Made by a program: the position numbers and the translations under genes. 64,000 nucleotides of DNA from Moorena sp. SIOASIH (GTDB lineage: Bacteria > Cyanobacteriota > Cyanobacteriia > Cyanobacteriales > Coleofasciculaceae): assembly GCF_010671925.1 (NCBI RefSeq), contig NZ_JAAHIH010000004.1, positions 1,075,234 to 1,139,233 on the forward strand, read 5' to 3'. A model generated the notes under the pieces. It saw only the letters and a program-made list of their open reading frames with translations, searched no databases and was not told the DNA's origin. Of this stretch, positions 8,005 through 17,334 are shown piece by piece (the stretch's first letter is position 1; each line of letters opens with the position of its first letter).

Positions 8005-9732
8005 TCAGGAATTTTGATCGATAAAGTCTATTAAGGCATCATACTTGGGTGAACTCTTTTGGTATACATGTTCTAAAGCCCCCCAGCTGCCCCATTTAGT
8101 CGGCTTCTTGATATCAGAAAAGTGCATAAATAAGCCACCGTTATGATTCTTCCATTCATTCAGGAGTTGTGTATAAATTTTGTACATTTCTGGATGTCTA
8201 TTAAGCTCAATGAAAAACTCGGTTAGTTTTTGATTATCGGAATTGACAAGATGTTGACCACCTTCGTAAACCACTAACTGTAGTTTTCTCTTATCTGCTA
8301 CTTGTTGATGATAGTTAAAAAGTTTATAAGTATCAGTTAAGCTCTCATAGTCTTCGTCTGTGGGAAGTAACCCCCCGGATTTAATCTGCTTAAACGCTTT
8401 TGACACTCCCCCATCGGGTTCATTCAACCAAGACTCGATGGTGCTTTCATTTTCTTCCGCGTTTAAACTGCCATTAAAATATCCCGCGATCGCAAAAGCA
8501 TCAATACTATGTTGATAACAAGGAGCATTACCCTCTGCTACCCACAGAGGACAATCCAAAGCAGCATTTTCCAAACCAAGCCATACGGTATGGGTAGCCA
8601 TAACAGACACAACTTTATTGCTGTCACTACCAAATACATTTTTCCAAATATCAGACATTTGAGCAGTGCGCATTCCATACCATTGCATGTATGCATCTCC
8701 TTTATGCTTGCCCCACCTAGCTTGACCTTGAGCTAAGGCATAGTTAGCTTGTTGGAATTGCCAATTCCACACTTCATTAGACAGTTCCACATAAACCGTT
8801 AGATTTGGATCTAAGGTATCTTTAACTATTTTGGCAAAATTAGTTATATAGTCATCTGTAGCTTGATGGGGCATATTAAACCATGGATCAGCACCAATTC
8901 GATTGGCCAGTTTAACCATGATTTCTACAGGTACACCTTTACCGTAAGCGTAGGAGGCATCATCTACTTTTGGTCTATTTGCCCATTCCCCTTGCTTAGA
9001 ATGATTGGTTTCCATCCAGTCCATAAAACGGATGGCTTGAAATTTTTTAATTTTATTGATTAATTCCGGATTAAATAGTTCAGACTCGTAAGTATCTTCA
9101 TACTTAGCTTGAACAAGACGAATGTTGCGAATATAATTCCCCGTGTGATTAGGATCCGTAGAGGTAATTATTAAATAGATACTAGCCCCAGATGGAGTGA
9201 CATTAATTACATCTCTTCCTGGCCTTGACGCTACCTCATCTTTGGTGGCATCAAACTTGTATTCTATAGTGCCTTCTCCATCGTATAAAACCACATACTT
9301 TCCAGCTGGATAATTTTTCATCCCTGTAAAAAGTAGTGTAGCCACACGAGTATATTCAGGAGGAGCTTCTGGAGCAGGTAAAGACTTAACCCAGCCCTGT
9401 TCGTCTAAATCGAGTTTATCGTATTCCTCAGTATCCCACGAACCACTACAGCCTGTTTCTCCAGAGACACATTGAGTAATCCATGGTCTCGAAGATTTGA
9501 AGGCATCTAAGAAAGGAAGTTCAGTTGACCAATCAGCAATTCCATTAAGGTTAATTCCTAAGTTACTAGTTTTAGCCGGATAGCTTGGAAACGTTAACTT
9601 ACTTAATAAATTAGGTAGTTTATGATAAACTTTTTCAGGATATGTTGGATTTAAACCAATTAATAAAATTAGACAAAAACTAAAAAAAAATAATGTAATT
9701 ATTGGTATTTTTTGAGAAAATATACTGTACAC
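8005..9732 (-). CDS. Membrane-anchored clan GH-A-like glycoside hydrolase (putative)
   Basis: 575 residues. A hydrophobic N-terminal segment (about 9-28) acts as signal or anchor, so the protein is probably periplasmic or outer-surface. The central part reads like a (beta/alpha)8 hydrolase: RFMDWMETNH, DPWFNMPHQ, then YVELSNEVWNW. In that last motif the NE pair matches the acid/base site of clan GH-A enzymes. A later VVYEGGQHL could carry the nucleophile glutamate. I infer an exopolysaccharide-trimming or -modifying enzyme from its place between GT genes. No specific GH family can be named, and the substrate is unknown. Confidence 0.6.
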   Translation of the reverse strand: MYSIFSQKIPIITLFFFSFCLILLIGLNPTYPEKVYHKLPNLLSKLTFPSYPAKTSNLGINLNGIADWSTELPFLDAFKSSRPWITQCVSGETGCSGSWDTEEYDKLDLDEQGWVKSLPAPEAPPEYTRVATLLFTGMKNYPAGKYVVLYDGEGTIEYKFDATKDEVASRPGRDVINVTPSGASIYLIITSTDPNHTGNYIRNIRLVQAKYEDTYESELFNPELINKIKKFQAIRFMDWMETNHSKQGEWANRPKVDDASYAYGKGVPVEIMVKLANRIGADPWFNMPHQATDDYITNFAKIVKDTLDPNLTVYVELSNEVWNWQFQQANYALAQGQARWGKHKGDAYMQWYGMRTAQMSDIWKNVFGSDSNKVVSVMATHTVWLGLENAALDCPLWVAEGNAPCYQHSIDAFAIAGYFNGSLNAEENESTIESWLNEPDGGVSKAFKQIKSGGLLPTDEDYESLTDTYKLFNYHQQVADKRKLQLVVYEGGQHLVNSDNQKLTEFFIELNRHPEMYKIYTQLLNEWKNHNGGLFMHFSDIKKPTKWGSWGALEHVYQKSSPKYDALIDFIDQNS

Positions 9733-10130
9733 TAATTTTAACTATCAGGGCTAGCAAAACTGACTTGATAATTGGATATTGATTGGTAAACTGACAGCTG
9801 ACTGCTGACTGCTGAAAGCTGACCTGGGAATTATCAACACTAATATATACTTGAAAAAATCCAGTTATCCGGATTGTTTATAAAAAATTTTTTCTCAAAA
9901 GTTTATCATATATAACTTTAAGTTAATCTTGTTCATAAATTTATATAACTATCAGGATTTTGGTCAATCCATAGGTAAAAATAAAAGCAGGGGTATAACG
10001 GTAAACCTTAGCTGTTGTATAAGATAGACCAAATCGAGTTTAATGCCACTCTAAGACTTGCCAAGATTCACAAATGCCCCTGGTTAAGTTGCAGGTTGTA
10101 TCTCCAGTATTAACATTTACTTTCAGAGAA
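9733..10130. other. Divergent intergenic region
   Basis: About 400 bp between a minus- and a plus-strand gene. It has a short CTGACTG/CTGAAAG 7-mer run (9790-9830) and AT-rich sequence likely to hold both promoters. No RNA gene is visible. Confidence 0.5.
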
Positions 10131-11798
10131 ATGAAAAAGCCTGTTATTGCCATTGGACTAGATGCAGCTGAGCCCTCTGTGATTGAGAAATGGATGTCTC
10201 AGGGACATCTCCAGACTATGCGTCGTCTGCGGGACCAGGGAACCTATGGACGCCTGAAAAACTTTGAAGCGTTTAGTGCAGAAACGCCTTGGACAACATT
10301 TTTGACTGGCTGCTCACCTGAAAAAACTGGGTTCTGGTCTTTCTTGGGATTTCGAGAAGGTACCTATGATTTCTACACCAAGGCAGCTTATGACTATAAT
10401 GAGTATTCTCCATTTTATGCCCTGGGTGAAGATTATCGAGTAGCCGTCTTTGACATGCCTCAAGCTCGGCTCTCTGACAAGGTAAATGGTCTGCAGGTTT
10501 TAGCTTGGGGAGCCCATTCTCCTCAAGTCGCTAGCGGGTCTTTACCGAATTCACTCTTCCAAGAACTGGTGGACAAACATGGAGAACATCCAGGCCTCCA
10601 TAACGACTATTCAGTGTGTCTCGATTTAAAGGCAACACTTCGACTTCAGAAAATTCTCGAGACAGGGATTGGCCGTCGCGCTACTATTTGTCAAGACCTC
10701 TTGCAACGAGATTCTTGGAACTTGTTTCTAACAGTGTTTGGGGAAGCCCATTCACTGGGTCACAATTTCTGGCAGTTGAGTCAACCGGAGCATCCTCTCT
10801 ATGAGGATTTGAGTCCCCGTGTTTCAGGTGATCCCATGCTCGAAGGCTTTCAAGCCATTGATCGAGCAATCGGCAAGATTTTAGCCAAAGCACCAAAGGA
10901 TGCTCATGTCGTGATTTTCTCCGCTCATGGCATGGGTCCTAACACCATGGATGTGCCCAGCACTACCTTCCTGGCTGAGTTTTTATATCGCCATAGTTTC
11001 CCTGGCAAATTTGCCCTGGCTAATGGGGGTGAGTTGGGAACACCCCTAGAAGCAATCATGACCAAAATGAAATGGAACTATTGGGAGCGACATCTGTGGG
11101 GTACTAAGTATGACCCTAATCCCATTAGAAGGTTTTTGAGACGAGAAACTCCCACCAAGCTTTTCGAACTAATCGAGCCATGGTTAGATTCTTCTAAAGA
11201 AACAGATCTGATCTCCCCATTCAGGCTCACTAAGGAAACCGATGTAGTACCTTACCAACCAGCTTCTTGGTATATGCCGCTCTGGCCCAAGATGAAAGCG
11301 TTTGCCCTACCAAGCTTTGCAGAAGGATATATCCGTATCAATCTTCAGGGACGAGAACCACAAGGATTGGTACCCCCATCGGAGTATGATGCCTTGTGTG
11401 ATGAACTGATCCAAAAGCTTTACGCTCTTAAAGATGCCCGAAAAGGTGTACCAATGATCAAGGACATCATCAAGACACGGAAGTCGGCTAGTGATCGAAA
11501 TCCTAAGCTGTCTGATCCTGACTTGGTAATTGTCTGGCAAGATGAGTATGCCACAGATGTGGTTGAAAGTCCTGATGTCGGACGTATTGGTCCTGTACCC
11601 CATTATCGTGCTGGCAGCCATCGCTCTGAGGGATTTATCATCGCTAATGGTCCAGGTATTGCGTCCGGTGTTAACTTCGGAAGGGGTCATGCTCTTGATC
11701 TTGCCCCCACAATTTTGGAATTGATGGGTGCACCAATTCCTGAATACTTTGAAGGTAAGCCACTACCATTGCTAGCAACAGAGCTTGTCAATAGTTGA
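10131..11798 (+). CDS. Alkaline-phosphatase-superfamily phosphodiesterase/nucleotide pyrophosphatase-like hydrolase
   Basis: I prefer the ATG at 10131 (MKKPVIAIGLDAAEPS) because the family begins at this metal-binding strand. An in-frame ATG at 10074 would add 19 unrelated residues. The 555-residue protein has GLDAAEP (first metal-binding Asp), TPWTTFLTG (nucleophile Thr) and a distal HYRAGSHRSEGFIIANGPG metal-binding loop. The usual SDHG metal motif reads SAHGMG. Enzymes of this superfamily hydrolyse phosphomono- or diesters, or transfer phospho-groups to glycans. It is the only plus-strand gene in the polysaccharide locus. The substrate is unknown. Confidence 0.8.
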   Translation: MKKPVIAIGLDAAEPSVIEKWMSQGHLQTMRRLRDQGTYGRLKNFEAFSAETPWTTFLTGCSPEKTGFWSFLGFREGTYDFYTKAAYDYNEYSPFYALGEDYRVAVFDMPQARLSDKVNGLQVLAWGAHSPQVASGSLPNSLFQELVDKHGEHPGLHNDYSVCLDLKATLRLQKILETGIGRRATICQDLLQRDSWNLFLTVFGEAHSLGHNFWQLSQPEHPLYEDLSPRVSGDPMLEGFQAIDRAIGKILAKAPKDAHVVIFSAHGMGPNTMDVPSTTFLAEFLYRHSFPGKFALANGGELGTPLEAIMTKMKWNYWERHLWGTKYDPNPIRRFLRRETPTKLFELIEPWLDSSKETDLISPFRLTKETDVVPYQPASWYMPLWPKMKAFALPSFAEGYIRINLQGREPQGLVPPSEYDALCDELIQKLYALKDARKGVPMIKDIIKTRKSASDRNPKLSDPDLVIVWQDEYATDVVESPDVGRIGPVPHYRAGSHRSEGFIIANGPGIASGVNFGRGHALDLAPTILELMGAPIPEYFEGKPLPLLATELVNS

Positions 11799-11931
11799 TA
11801 TGCCTACTGCCTTAGAGTGTGGTCAGAAACGTTGCCCTCATAAAGTCTTTCTAAATTAGAAATGATGGATAAGGGAAAGAGGGGATGAGGAGATTTTTAC
11901 CCTCTTTCCCCTCTTCACTTTCTTCCAAATC

Positions 11932-12020
11932 AGGACTTACGCACAGACTCCATGGGTAGGGTGGGCAAGGTTTTGCCCACCCTACAGGTAGCTTTAAATT
12001 GAGGTATTTGCGTAAGTCCT
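11932..12020. mobile_element. MITE-like element, 89 bp
   Basis: 12-bp perfect terminal inverted repeats, AGGACTTACGCA (11932-11943) and TGCGTAAGTCCT (12009-12020), enclose a perfect hairpin GTAGGGTGGGC/GCCCACCCTAC (11956-11985). No clear target duplication is seen. It is non-coding. Confidence 0.85.
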
Positions 12021-12045
12021 ACAAATATCACAACTCCCACAGGAA

Positions 12046-13209
12046 TCAATTGAACATGCTTATCATCACACGATGTATACGTTCTGCCCATTTATCCCAA
12101 TTGAGACACTGATCGTATTCTTCTCTAGAAGACTTGACTAACTGTTTATAGACTGCCCGATCACGAAAGTTATTTGCTATCACACTAGCATACTGATCAC
12201 TTGAGTCAGATAACGTTAACATATAACCATTTTTACCCTCTTGAATAATTGTCGGGATTCCTCCGACATCAGTTGTGATTACAGGGAGACCAAATGCATT
12301 AGCCTCACAAATCACAATTGGTGAACAATCAGCACGAGTGGGAAATATAAAAAAATGGGATTGCAGAAATAATTGATTAAGTCGCTCTCGTTCCTCAGGA
12401 ATATTTTTATTCAAAAAAGGAATGACCTTGAGCCGCTCATGCTTAATTTCCTCCGGTGGTATACAACCAACCATAACTAGCTCGGCGTCAATTCCCATGC
12501 TGAGCAGAGATTTCAGAGTGTTAAAGGCAATATTTCCACCTTTTCTCTGCCAATCTTTCCCAATAAACAATAAACGGCAACGGGAAGCCTTAGATTTATA
12601 AAATAGTTGATCTATTGAGGGGATATCATCTAAATTGGCTCCAAAGGTAATTACTTCAACTTTATCTCGATCTGCCTGATAGTCACTAATGGCAGAGTTA
12701 GCAGCCCATTTTGAAGAATAAACTAGTTTATTAGATTTTGATATTGCACCATTTTCGTGTTTTTCAGCTAGGTAAAATTCTTCTAATGTTTCGTAACTTT
12801 TATAGTACTCATTGTTAATTAATTTCGGAGTAGCATCGGATAAAAAAAGAATAGGAATCTTAGTCTCAAGAAAACTTAATTCTCCTGAGGCAACCGGGCA
12901 AAACAGTAAATCACATGGAGTTTCGGTTAACTGCTTTTGAACTGTAACTATGAATCGTTTGAGCTGTTTATTTTGACCGTGATACTTTAAACATAAAAGT
13001 GAATCCATTAATTGGATAGGCTTTCCTAGCTTATTCCAATAGGATTTTTTATTCGATATTTCTTTCGGATTGCCGAGATTAATCAACTCAATGTCTCTTG
13101 ATGCCAGAGACTTATGCATATAATAAAGTATGCCAGAAAAAGTATTTTTATCTAAATAGTTCTGAAAAGAGAAAAACCCAACTCTCAACTGCTGCTTCAT
13201 CGATTTCAC
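12046..13209 (-). CDS. Glycosyltransferase family 4
   Basis: 387 residues with a GT-B layout. The N-terminal Rossmann half starts LRVGFFSFQNYLDKNTFSG. The donor-binding half has LLFIGKDWQRKGG (about 213) and the EX7E-like region SPIVICEANAFGLPVITTDVGG (about 317-338). It is a retaining transferase that probably adds a sugar to the polysaccharide repeat unit in the cytoplasm. It is on the same strand as the FemAB-like and WecE genes. A second ATG three codons in is equally possible as the start. The sugar is unknown. Confidence 0.85.
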   Translation of the reverse strand: MKSMKQQLRVGFFSFQNYLDKNTFSGILYYMHKSLASRDIELINLGNPKEISNKKSYWNKLGKPIQLMDSLLCLKYHGQNKQLKRFIVTVQKQLTETPCDLLFCPVASGELSFLETKIPILFLSDATPKLINNEYYKSYETLEEFYLAEKHENGAISKSNKLVYSSKWAANSAISDYQADRDKVEVITFGANLDDIPSIDQLFYKSKASRCRLLFIGKDWQRKGGNIAFNTLKSLLSMGIDAELVMVGCIPPEEIKHERLKVIPFLNKNIPEERERLNQLFLQSHFFIFPTRADCSPIVICEANAFGLPVITTDVGGIPTIIQEGKNGYMLTLSDSSDQYASVIANNFRDRAVYKQLVKSSREEYDQCLNWDKWAERIHRVMISMFN

Positions 13210-13353
13210 AAAGGTTGAATCTTGCCATCAAACGTACCGCTTCAATTATAGCTCACTATTAGTTGATGATTTGATGTTCAAGCATCACTATTATTAAAAT
13301 AATTGATAATTTATTGATTTTCCAGGATTTGGCTGGTTAATGTCATGGTTTTT

Positions 13354-13543
13354 AGATACAGCGGTTTGCAATTCGGTGAAGTACAAACTTCTAGGTTTTA
13401 GGGAGCAGGGAGTAGGGAGCAGGGAGCAGGGAAGAGGCAAGAGGCAAGAGGCAAGAGGAATCCCCCCTAACCCCCCTTAGTAAGGGGGGCGGGCAAGAGT
13501 GAAAAAATCCTGTGTACCTCATAGTTATGAAAAACGCTGTATA
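13354..13543. repeat. Composite element with heptamer core and TIR-like ends
   Basis: The left end is ATACAGCGGTTTGCAATT. A core of GGGAGCA and GGCAAGA 7-mers is interrupted by CCCCCCTTAGTAAGGGGGG. The right tail is TGTACCTCATAGTTATGA and AACGCTGTATA. The ends are roughly inverted copies of each other. Confidence 0.8.
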
Positions 13544-13561
13544 AAAAATAAACCCTTTGGC

Positions 13562-14593
13562 CTAGTTAGCTCTAGGGTAATACGGCATTAGGATTTTCTT
13601 TAAAGGTTTTAGGGGTTTCACCATACGCCTCAACTTATGATCAACATAGATCATATAACAGTTAAGAGGCTCGGCTCCAAAACTTTTCTTAAATGCTATA
13701 ACTCCTGGCAATCCACCACTAGGATTAAAATCAAACCAAGAATATCCTTGTTCACAAGAATCTTTGACAATTTCATACATAACCAAGTTAACTGGTCTTA
13801 GATTCAAGTATTTTTCTAAGGATGAGCCATGCCAATACACCACATGTTTCTTGGCGTAGAAGCATAGTGCTCCGCTGATAATTTGGTCTTGATAGTAGGC
13901 GAGCCAAAGCTTAACGTTAGGTGACTTAAGTTGAAAAATTGTTTTAAAAAGTTCCCAACTATAGCTACCAAGACTATTATCTCCCCATCGTCGTAATGAA
14001 TCTTGATAAACTTGATAATATTCCCACCATTGGTCTAGGGTAGATGCTGTAGTTACTGAAACTCCTTCCTTGATAGCTTTTCGGACTTTTCGAGCCATAG
14101 AATTACCGCCCTTTTTCCAAGTTTTGGAAATTGTCTCAAAACCCACTTCTAAGTTAATTGCGTGAGTTGTATCTTCCTCTTGTTCACTGACACAACTTAT
14201 GGCTACAGCTTTACTAGCTAGTTCATTGTAAGGATTTACTCGCCAACTTAATTTACCCCAAAAATTTTTATCTAGAAATTTAACTAGTAAAATGGCATGG
14301 TCAATAGTAAGTTCGTCTGCGGAAATCCATCCTCCAAAGGTTCCGTCTGGTGAGGATGAGTATTTCTTGATAAATTTCTGATTTCCAAGTTTATATGAAA
14401 GGGGAATCAAAGCTCTTTTTTGATCTGAGAATAAGATGATTAGAGGGTTTGGGCGAAATTCTCCTTGAGTATAGGTATTCCAGATTTCAGCCCATTCTCT
14501 TGAATGAAAATAAGTTGAATAATTGCATTTTTGCCAAATTTTGTCCCATTCTTCAGAATTAGCGAGATAGGTTTTGGTAATTGATAGGCTCAT
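13562..14593 (-). CDS. FemAB/CelD-like GNAT acyltransferase
   Basis: 343 residues resembling the GNAT proteins of the BcsL/CelD and FemAB families, which have two tandem GNAT-like halves. Visible signatures include FHSREWAEIWNTY at the N-terminus, GNSMARKVRKAIKEGV before the second half, and ALCFYAKKHVVYWHGSS followed by YSWFDFNPSGGLPGVIAFKKSFGAEP near the C-terminus. The last stretch is the acyl-donor-site strand-loop of these enzymes. In exopolysaccharide clusters they acylate or add aminoacyl groups to amino sugars. That fits the WecE amino-sugar gene next door, but the acyl donor is not known. Confidence 0.75.
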   Translation of the reverse strand: MSLSITKTYLANSEEWDKIWQKCNYSTYFHSREWAEIWNTYTQGEFRPNPLIILFSDQKRALIPLSYKLGNQKFIKKYSSSPDGTFGGWISADELTIDHAILLVKFLDKNFWGKLSWRVNPYNELASKAVAISCVSEQEEDTTHAINLEVGFETISKTWKKGGNSMARKVRKAIKEGVSVTTASTLDQWWEYYQVYQDSLRRWGDNSLGSYSWELFKTIFQLKSPNVKLWLAYYQDQIISGALCFYAKKHVVYWHGSSLEKYLNLRPVNLVMYEIVKDSCEQGYSWFDFNPSGGLPGVIAFKKSFGAEPLNCYMIYVDHKLRRMVKPLKPLKKILMPYYPRAN

Positions 14594-14685
14594 TGACTAT
14601 TCCTATAATTAATTTTTGTGACTATAAGTATTAGAAATGCCTTAGTGAATTGCTTGATTAATCTTGACCAAAGGTAAGACAAAGT

Positions 14686-14708
14686 AAGCGTTCGCGTAGC
14701 GAACGCTT
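14686..14708. repeat. Palindrome AAGCGTTCGC-GTA-GCGAACGCTT
   Basis: Perfect 10-bp arms with a 3-nt centre. It belongs to the GCGTTCGCGTAGCG repeat family scattered through the window. Confidence 0.9.
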
Positions 14709-14766
14709 GAGTATTGGATTTATCGATTTAGATAGCTGCCTTGATATTCGCCTATCTATTTATTTC

Positions 14767-14846
14767 AGGACTTAGGCAGGAACTCTACTTGTAGGGTCTC
14801 ACCCTACTATTTATAGTGTTGTTACCCAGTTTTACCTCAGTCCTGT
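14767..14846. mobile_element. Degenerate copy of the 11932 MITE family
   Basis: AGGACTTAGGCAG at the left and CTCAGTCCTG at the right, with an internal hairpin GTAGGGTCTCACCCTAC (14791-14807). This matches the layout of the 89-bp element at 11932 with several mismatches. Confidence 0.55.
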
Positions 14847-14869
14847 ATGTCTTAGAGTTCTGGTAAAGT

Positions 14870-16012
14870 TCAGAAAAATTTCTTGATTGATGCCACAACC
14901 CTTGCTTGGTCAGCCTCAGTCATATCGTTGTAAAAGGGTAGACGAAGTAAGCGATCGCTTACATCCTCAGTCACCAAGCAGTCTCCTTCTTTGCCTCCAA
15001 ACTCTCGTCCCATATCAGACAAGTGCAATGGCAGATAGTGAAAAACGCTATAGATGCCTTGAGCTTTTAAGTGAGCAATCAAGGCTTGGCGCTTCTCTAG
15101 GGACGGTAAGAGTATGTAGAACATATGGTATGCCTGGTCACAGTACTCTGGCACAATTGGTAAGCGGATACCGTACTCCGGTGCCCAATCCTTGAGATTT
15201 TCGTAGTAGTAATCCCAAAGTTGCTGTCGCTTGCTCTGAATCTGTTGGCGACTTTCTAGCTGAGCATACAAGAAAGCTGCGAGTATGCCTGAGGGGAGAT
15301 AACTCGAACCAATGTCTACCCAGGTGTACTTATCAATTTGACCGCGATAGAAGCGAGTGCGATTAGTTCCTTTCTCGCGGATAATCTCAGCACGTTCGAT
15401 ATACTGCGGGTCGTTGATCAACAGTGCGCCACCTTCTCCACAAGTAAAGTTCTTAGTCTCGTGAAAACTCTGGGTAGCTAGACAACCAAATGTGCCTAGA
15501 TACTTGCCTTTGTACTTAGCAAATAGCCCATGAGCATTGTCCTCAACAACTGGTATACCGTAGCGCCCAGCAATCTCCAAAATAGTATCCATCTCGCACG
15601 CGACACCGGCGTAATGTACAGGAACAATAGCTTTGGTGCGGGGGGTAATTAGTGATTCTAATTTCTCTTCGTTTAAATTGAGGGTATCCGGGCGGATATC
15701 GATAAAGACAGGTTGAGCACCTCGTAAGACGAAGGCATTAATGGTAGAGACAAAGGTGAAGGAGGGAACAATGACTTCATCCCCTGGTTGGATGTTTAAT
15801 AGTACTGCCGCCATTTCTAGAGCATGGGTGCAAGAAGTGGTTAGCAGAACCTTCGGAACTGACAATATTTCTTCGAGTAGAGCATGACATTGTTTGGTAA
15901 TAGCACCATCACCGGAAAGATCCATGTTCTTGATAGTCTGTTGGATATACTCAAATTCCGTTCCAACAGTAACAGGGCGGTTAAAAGGTATTTTTGACAA
16001 AGTAACTTCCAT
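14870..16012 (-). CDS. wecE: dTDP-4-amino-4,6-dideoxygalactose transaminase
   Basis: 380 residues of the DegT/DnrJ/EryC1/StrS PLP aminotransferase family, closely following the pattern of WecE/RffA. It starts IPFNRPVTVGTEF, then has LLTTSCTHALEMAA, GDEVIVPSFTFVSTINAFVLRG, VPVHYAGVACEMDTI and VVEDNAHG. The PLP-binding lysine is in SFHETKN (about residue 188). The C-terminus carries FHYLPLHLSDMG and RLLRLPFYNDM. It converts dTDP-4-keto-6-deoxyglucose to dTDP-4-amino-4,6-dideoxygalactose using glutamate. This suggests the surface glycan contains an amino-deoxyhexose, perhaps acylated by the adjacent GNAT enzyme. Confidence 0.92.
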   Translation of the reverse strand: MEVTLSKIPFNRPVTVGTEFEYIQQTIKNMDLSGDGAITKQCHALLEEILSVPKVLLTTSCTHALEMAAVLLNIQPGDEVIVPSFTFVSTINAFVLRGAQPVFIDIRPDTLNLNEEKLESLITPRTKAIVPVHYAGVACEMDTILEIAGRYGIPVVEDNAHGLFAKYKGKYLGTFGCLATQSFHETKNFTCGEGGALLINDPQYIERAEIIREKGTNRTRFYRGQIDKYTWVDIGSSYLPSGILAAFLYAQLESRQQIQSKRQQLWDYYYENLKDWAPEYGIRLPIVPEYCDQAYHMFYILLPSLEKRQALIAHLKAQGIYSVFHYLPLHLSDMGREFGGKEGDCLVTEDVSDRLLRLPFYNDMTEADQARVVASIKKFF

Positions 16013-16146
16013 TTTTAGTTAGTAATTCTTAGTTTCTACTTGGTATTAATGCGATCAATTTTTACGATGCACCTGAAATCCTATAGATTAGAAATTATTG
16101 ATATGGCTTATTTTTGCTAGTAATCCTAATAATTAGGAAATTATTA

Positions 16147-17334
16147 TTAGGGAGATGTTGAGTTGTAGCGCCCTGAACTTAACCGATGCTCAACTAACCA
16201 CTGGTGATTTTCTAGTGAGTCATGTAGCCACCGATTAATTAGGTCAGCAAATTTTACTGGAAGCTGCAAACTCTTCCAGGTTTCGTAAGAGGCTATAGAC
16301 AGATTATGGTAAAGATCTGAATCTGAAAGCAGCTTTTGAATAGATTCTGCTAAAGCAACAGAGTTGCCAGCAGGAAAAATTTTCGCACTGATGCCATCTT
16401 TTAGTTTATTGATAAACATTGGGTGATCTGAAGCAATGATTGGAGTTCGAGCACAAAGGGCATGAGTAATTGCTAGTGGGAAACCCTCTGGAAATTCGTG
16501 GCGACTAGGAACTAATACCAGATCAGATTCTCTCATCAGAGGAACTACGGTTTTATTTGGTACTATCCCGAGAAACTCTACACAGTCTTCGATTTGTAGC
16601 TGCTTAGTTTTATTGACAAAGAAACCTGTTTTATCGTTACCAGCTATCTTCAATTTTATTGGAAATTTATTAGCTTTTAATTTAGCGATAGATTCTAATA
16701 TATCGCCAACCCCTTTAGCTTCAATCATTGACCCAATGTAAAACAGTTGCCAAGACTTGGCCTGTGCTGGTAGAGTTTTTGGTGACAAGGATTCTGGGGT
16801 TTCAGTAACAATAAAGGTCCAAGGAATTATCTTGTCAGATTTGACTCCTATGTCCTGGAGTACTCGGCAGGAATCAATCCCATAACTACCAATCCATTGG
16901 ATTCGATCATTATTTAATAATTGGCTTAGTAAATAATTACGAAACTTGTTACGCACCTTTCTGGTGGGAATAGATTCAGCAAATAGGGCTAGGGTTGGAA
17001 CATTATTGTGAATTGCCCAACGAAAAACTTCCCGAATGGGTGTGCGAACAACTAAATGAGTCGGATGGTAATCTTCAATCAATTTGATTAACTTTTTAAC
17101 GTTAATCTCTCCATTAAACCCTGCACCAATGGCACGAACTCCTTTTTCGAGTAGCTGATTGTAGGGTTTTTCGGTCATACAACAGAGAGTTGCAACTTCC
17201 CCAATTTGTTTGCCAATTTCAGCTACCGCATCTACAGAATATTTCTGAGCATAGTATGTCTCAGGTCCACCTTTAGCTAAGCGTTCAAAGGCTTCACGGT
17301 AATCTCCAGCATACTGAATAATCAATAAACGCAT
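16147..17334 (-). CDS. Glycosyltransferase family 4
   Basis: 395 residues starting MRLLIIQYAGDYREAFERLAKGGPETYYAQ, the N-terminal GT-B half. The donor half has LFYIGSMIEAKGVGD (about 195-209) and SRHEFPEGFPLAITHALCARTPIIASD (about 277-303). It is a cytoplasmic retaining GT4 transferase, likely for one residue of the same polysaccharide, and is co-oriented with wecE 135 bp away. The sugar specificity cannot be inferred. Confidence 0.87.
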   Translation of the reverse strand: MRLLIIQYAGDYREAFERLAKGGPETYYAQKYSVDAVAEIGKQIGEVATLCCMTEKPYNQLLEKGVRAIGAGFNGEINVKKLIKLIEDYHPTHLVVRTPIREVFRWAIHNNVPTLALFAESIPTRKVRNKFRNYLLSQLLNNDRIQWIGSYGIDSCRVLQDIGVKSDKIIPWTFIVTETPESLSPKTLPAQAKSWQLFYIGSMIEAKGVGDILESIAKLKANKFPIKLKIAGNDKTGFFVNKTKQLQIEDCVEFLGIVPNKTVVPLMRESDLVLVPSRHEFPEGFPLAITHALCARTPIIASDHPMFINKLKDGISAKIFPAGNSVALAESIQKLLSDSDLYHNLSIASYETWKSLQLPVKFADLINRWLHDSLENHQWLVEHRLSSGRYNSTSP

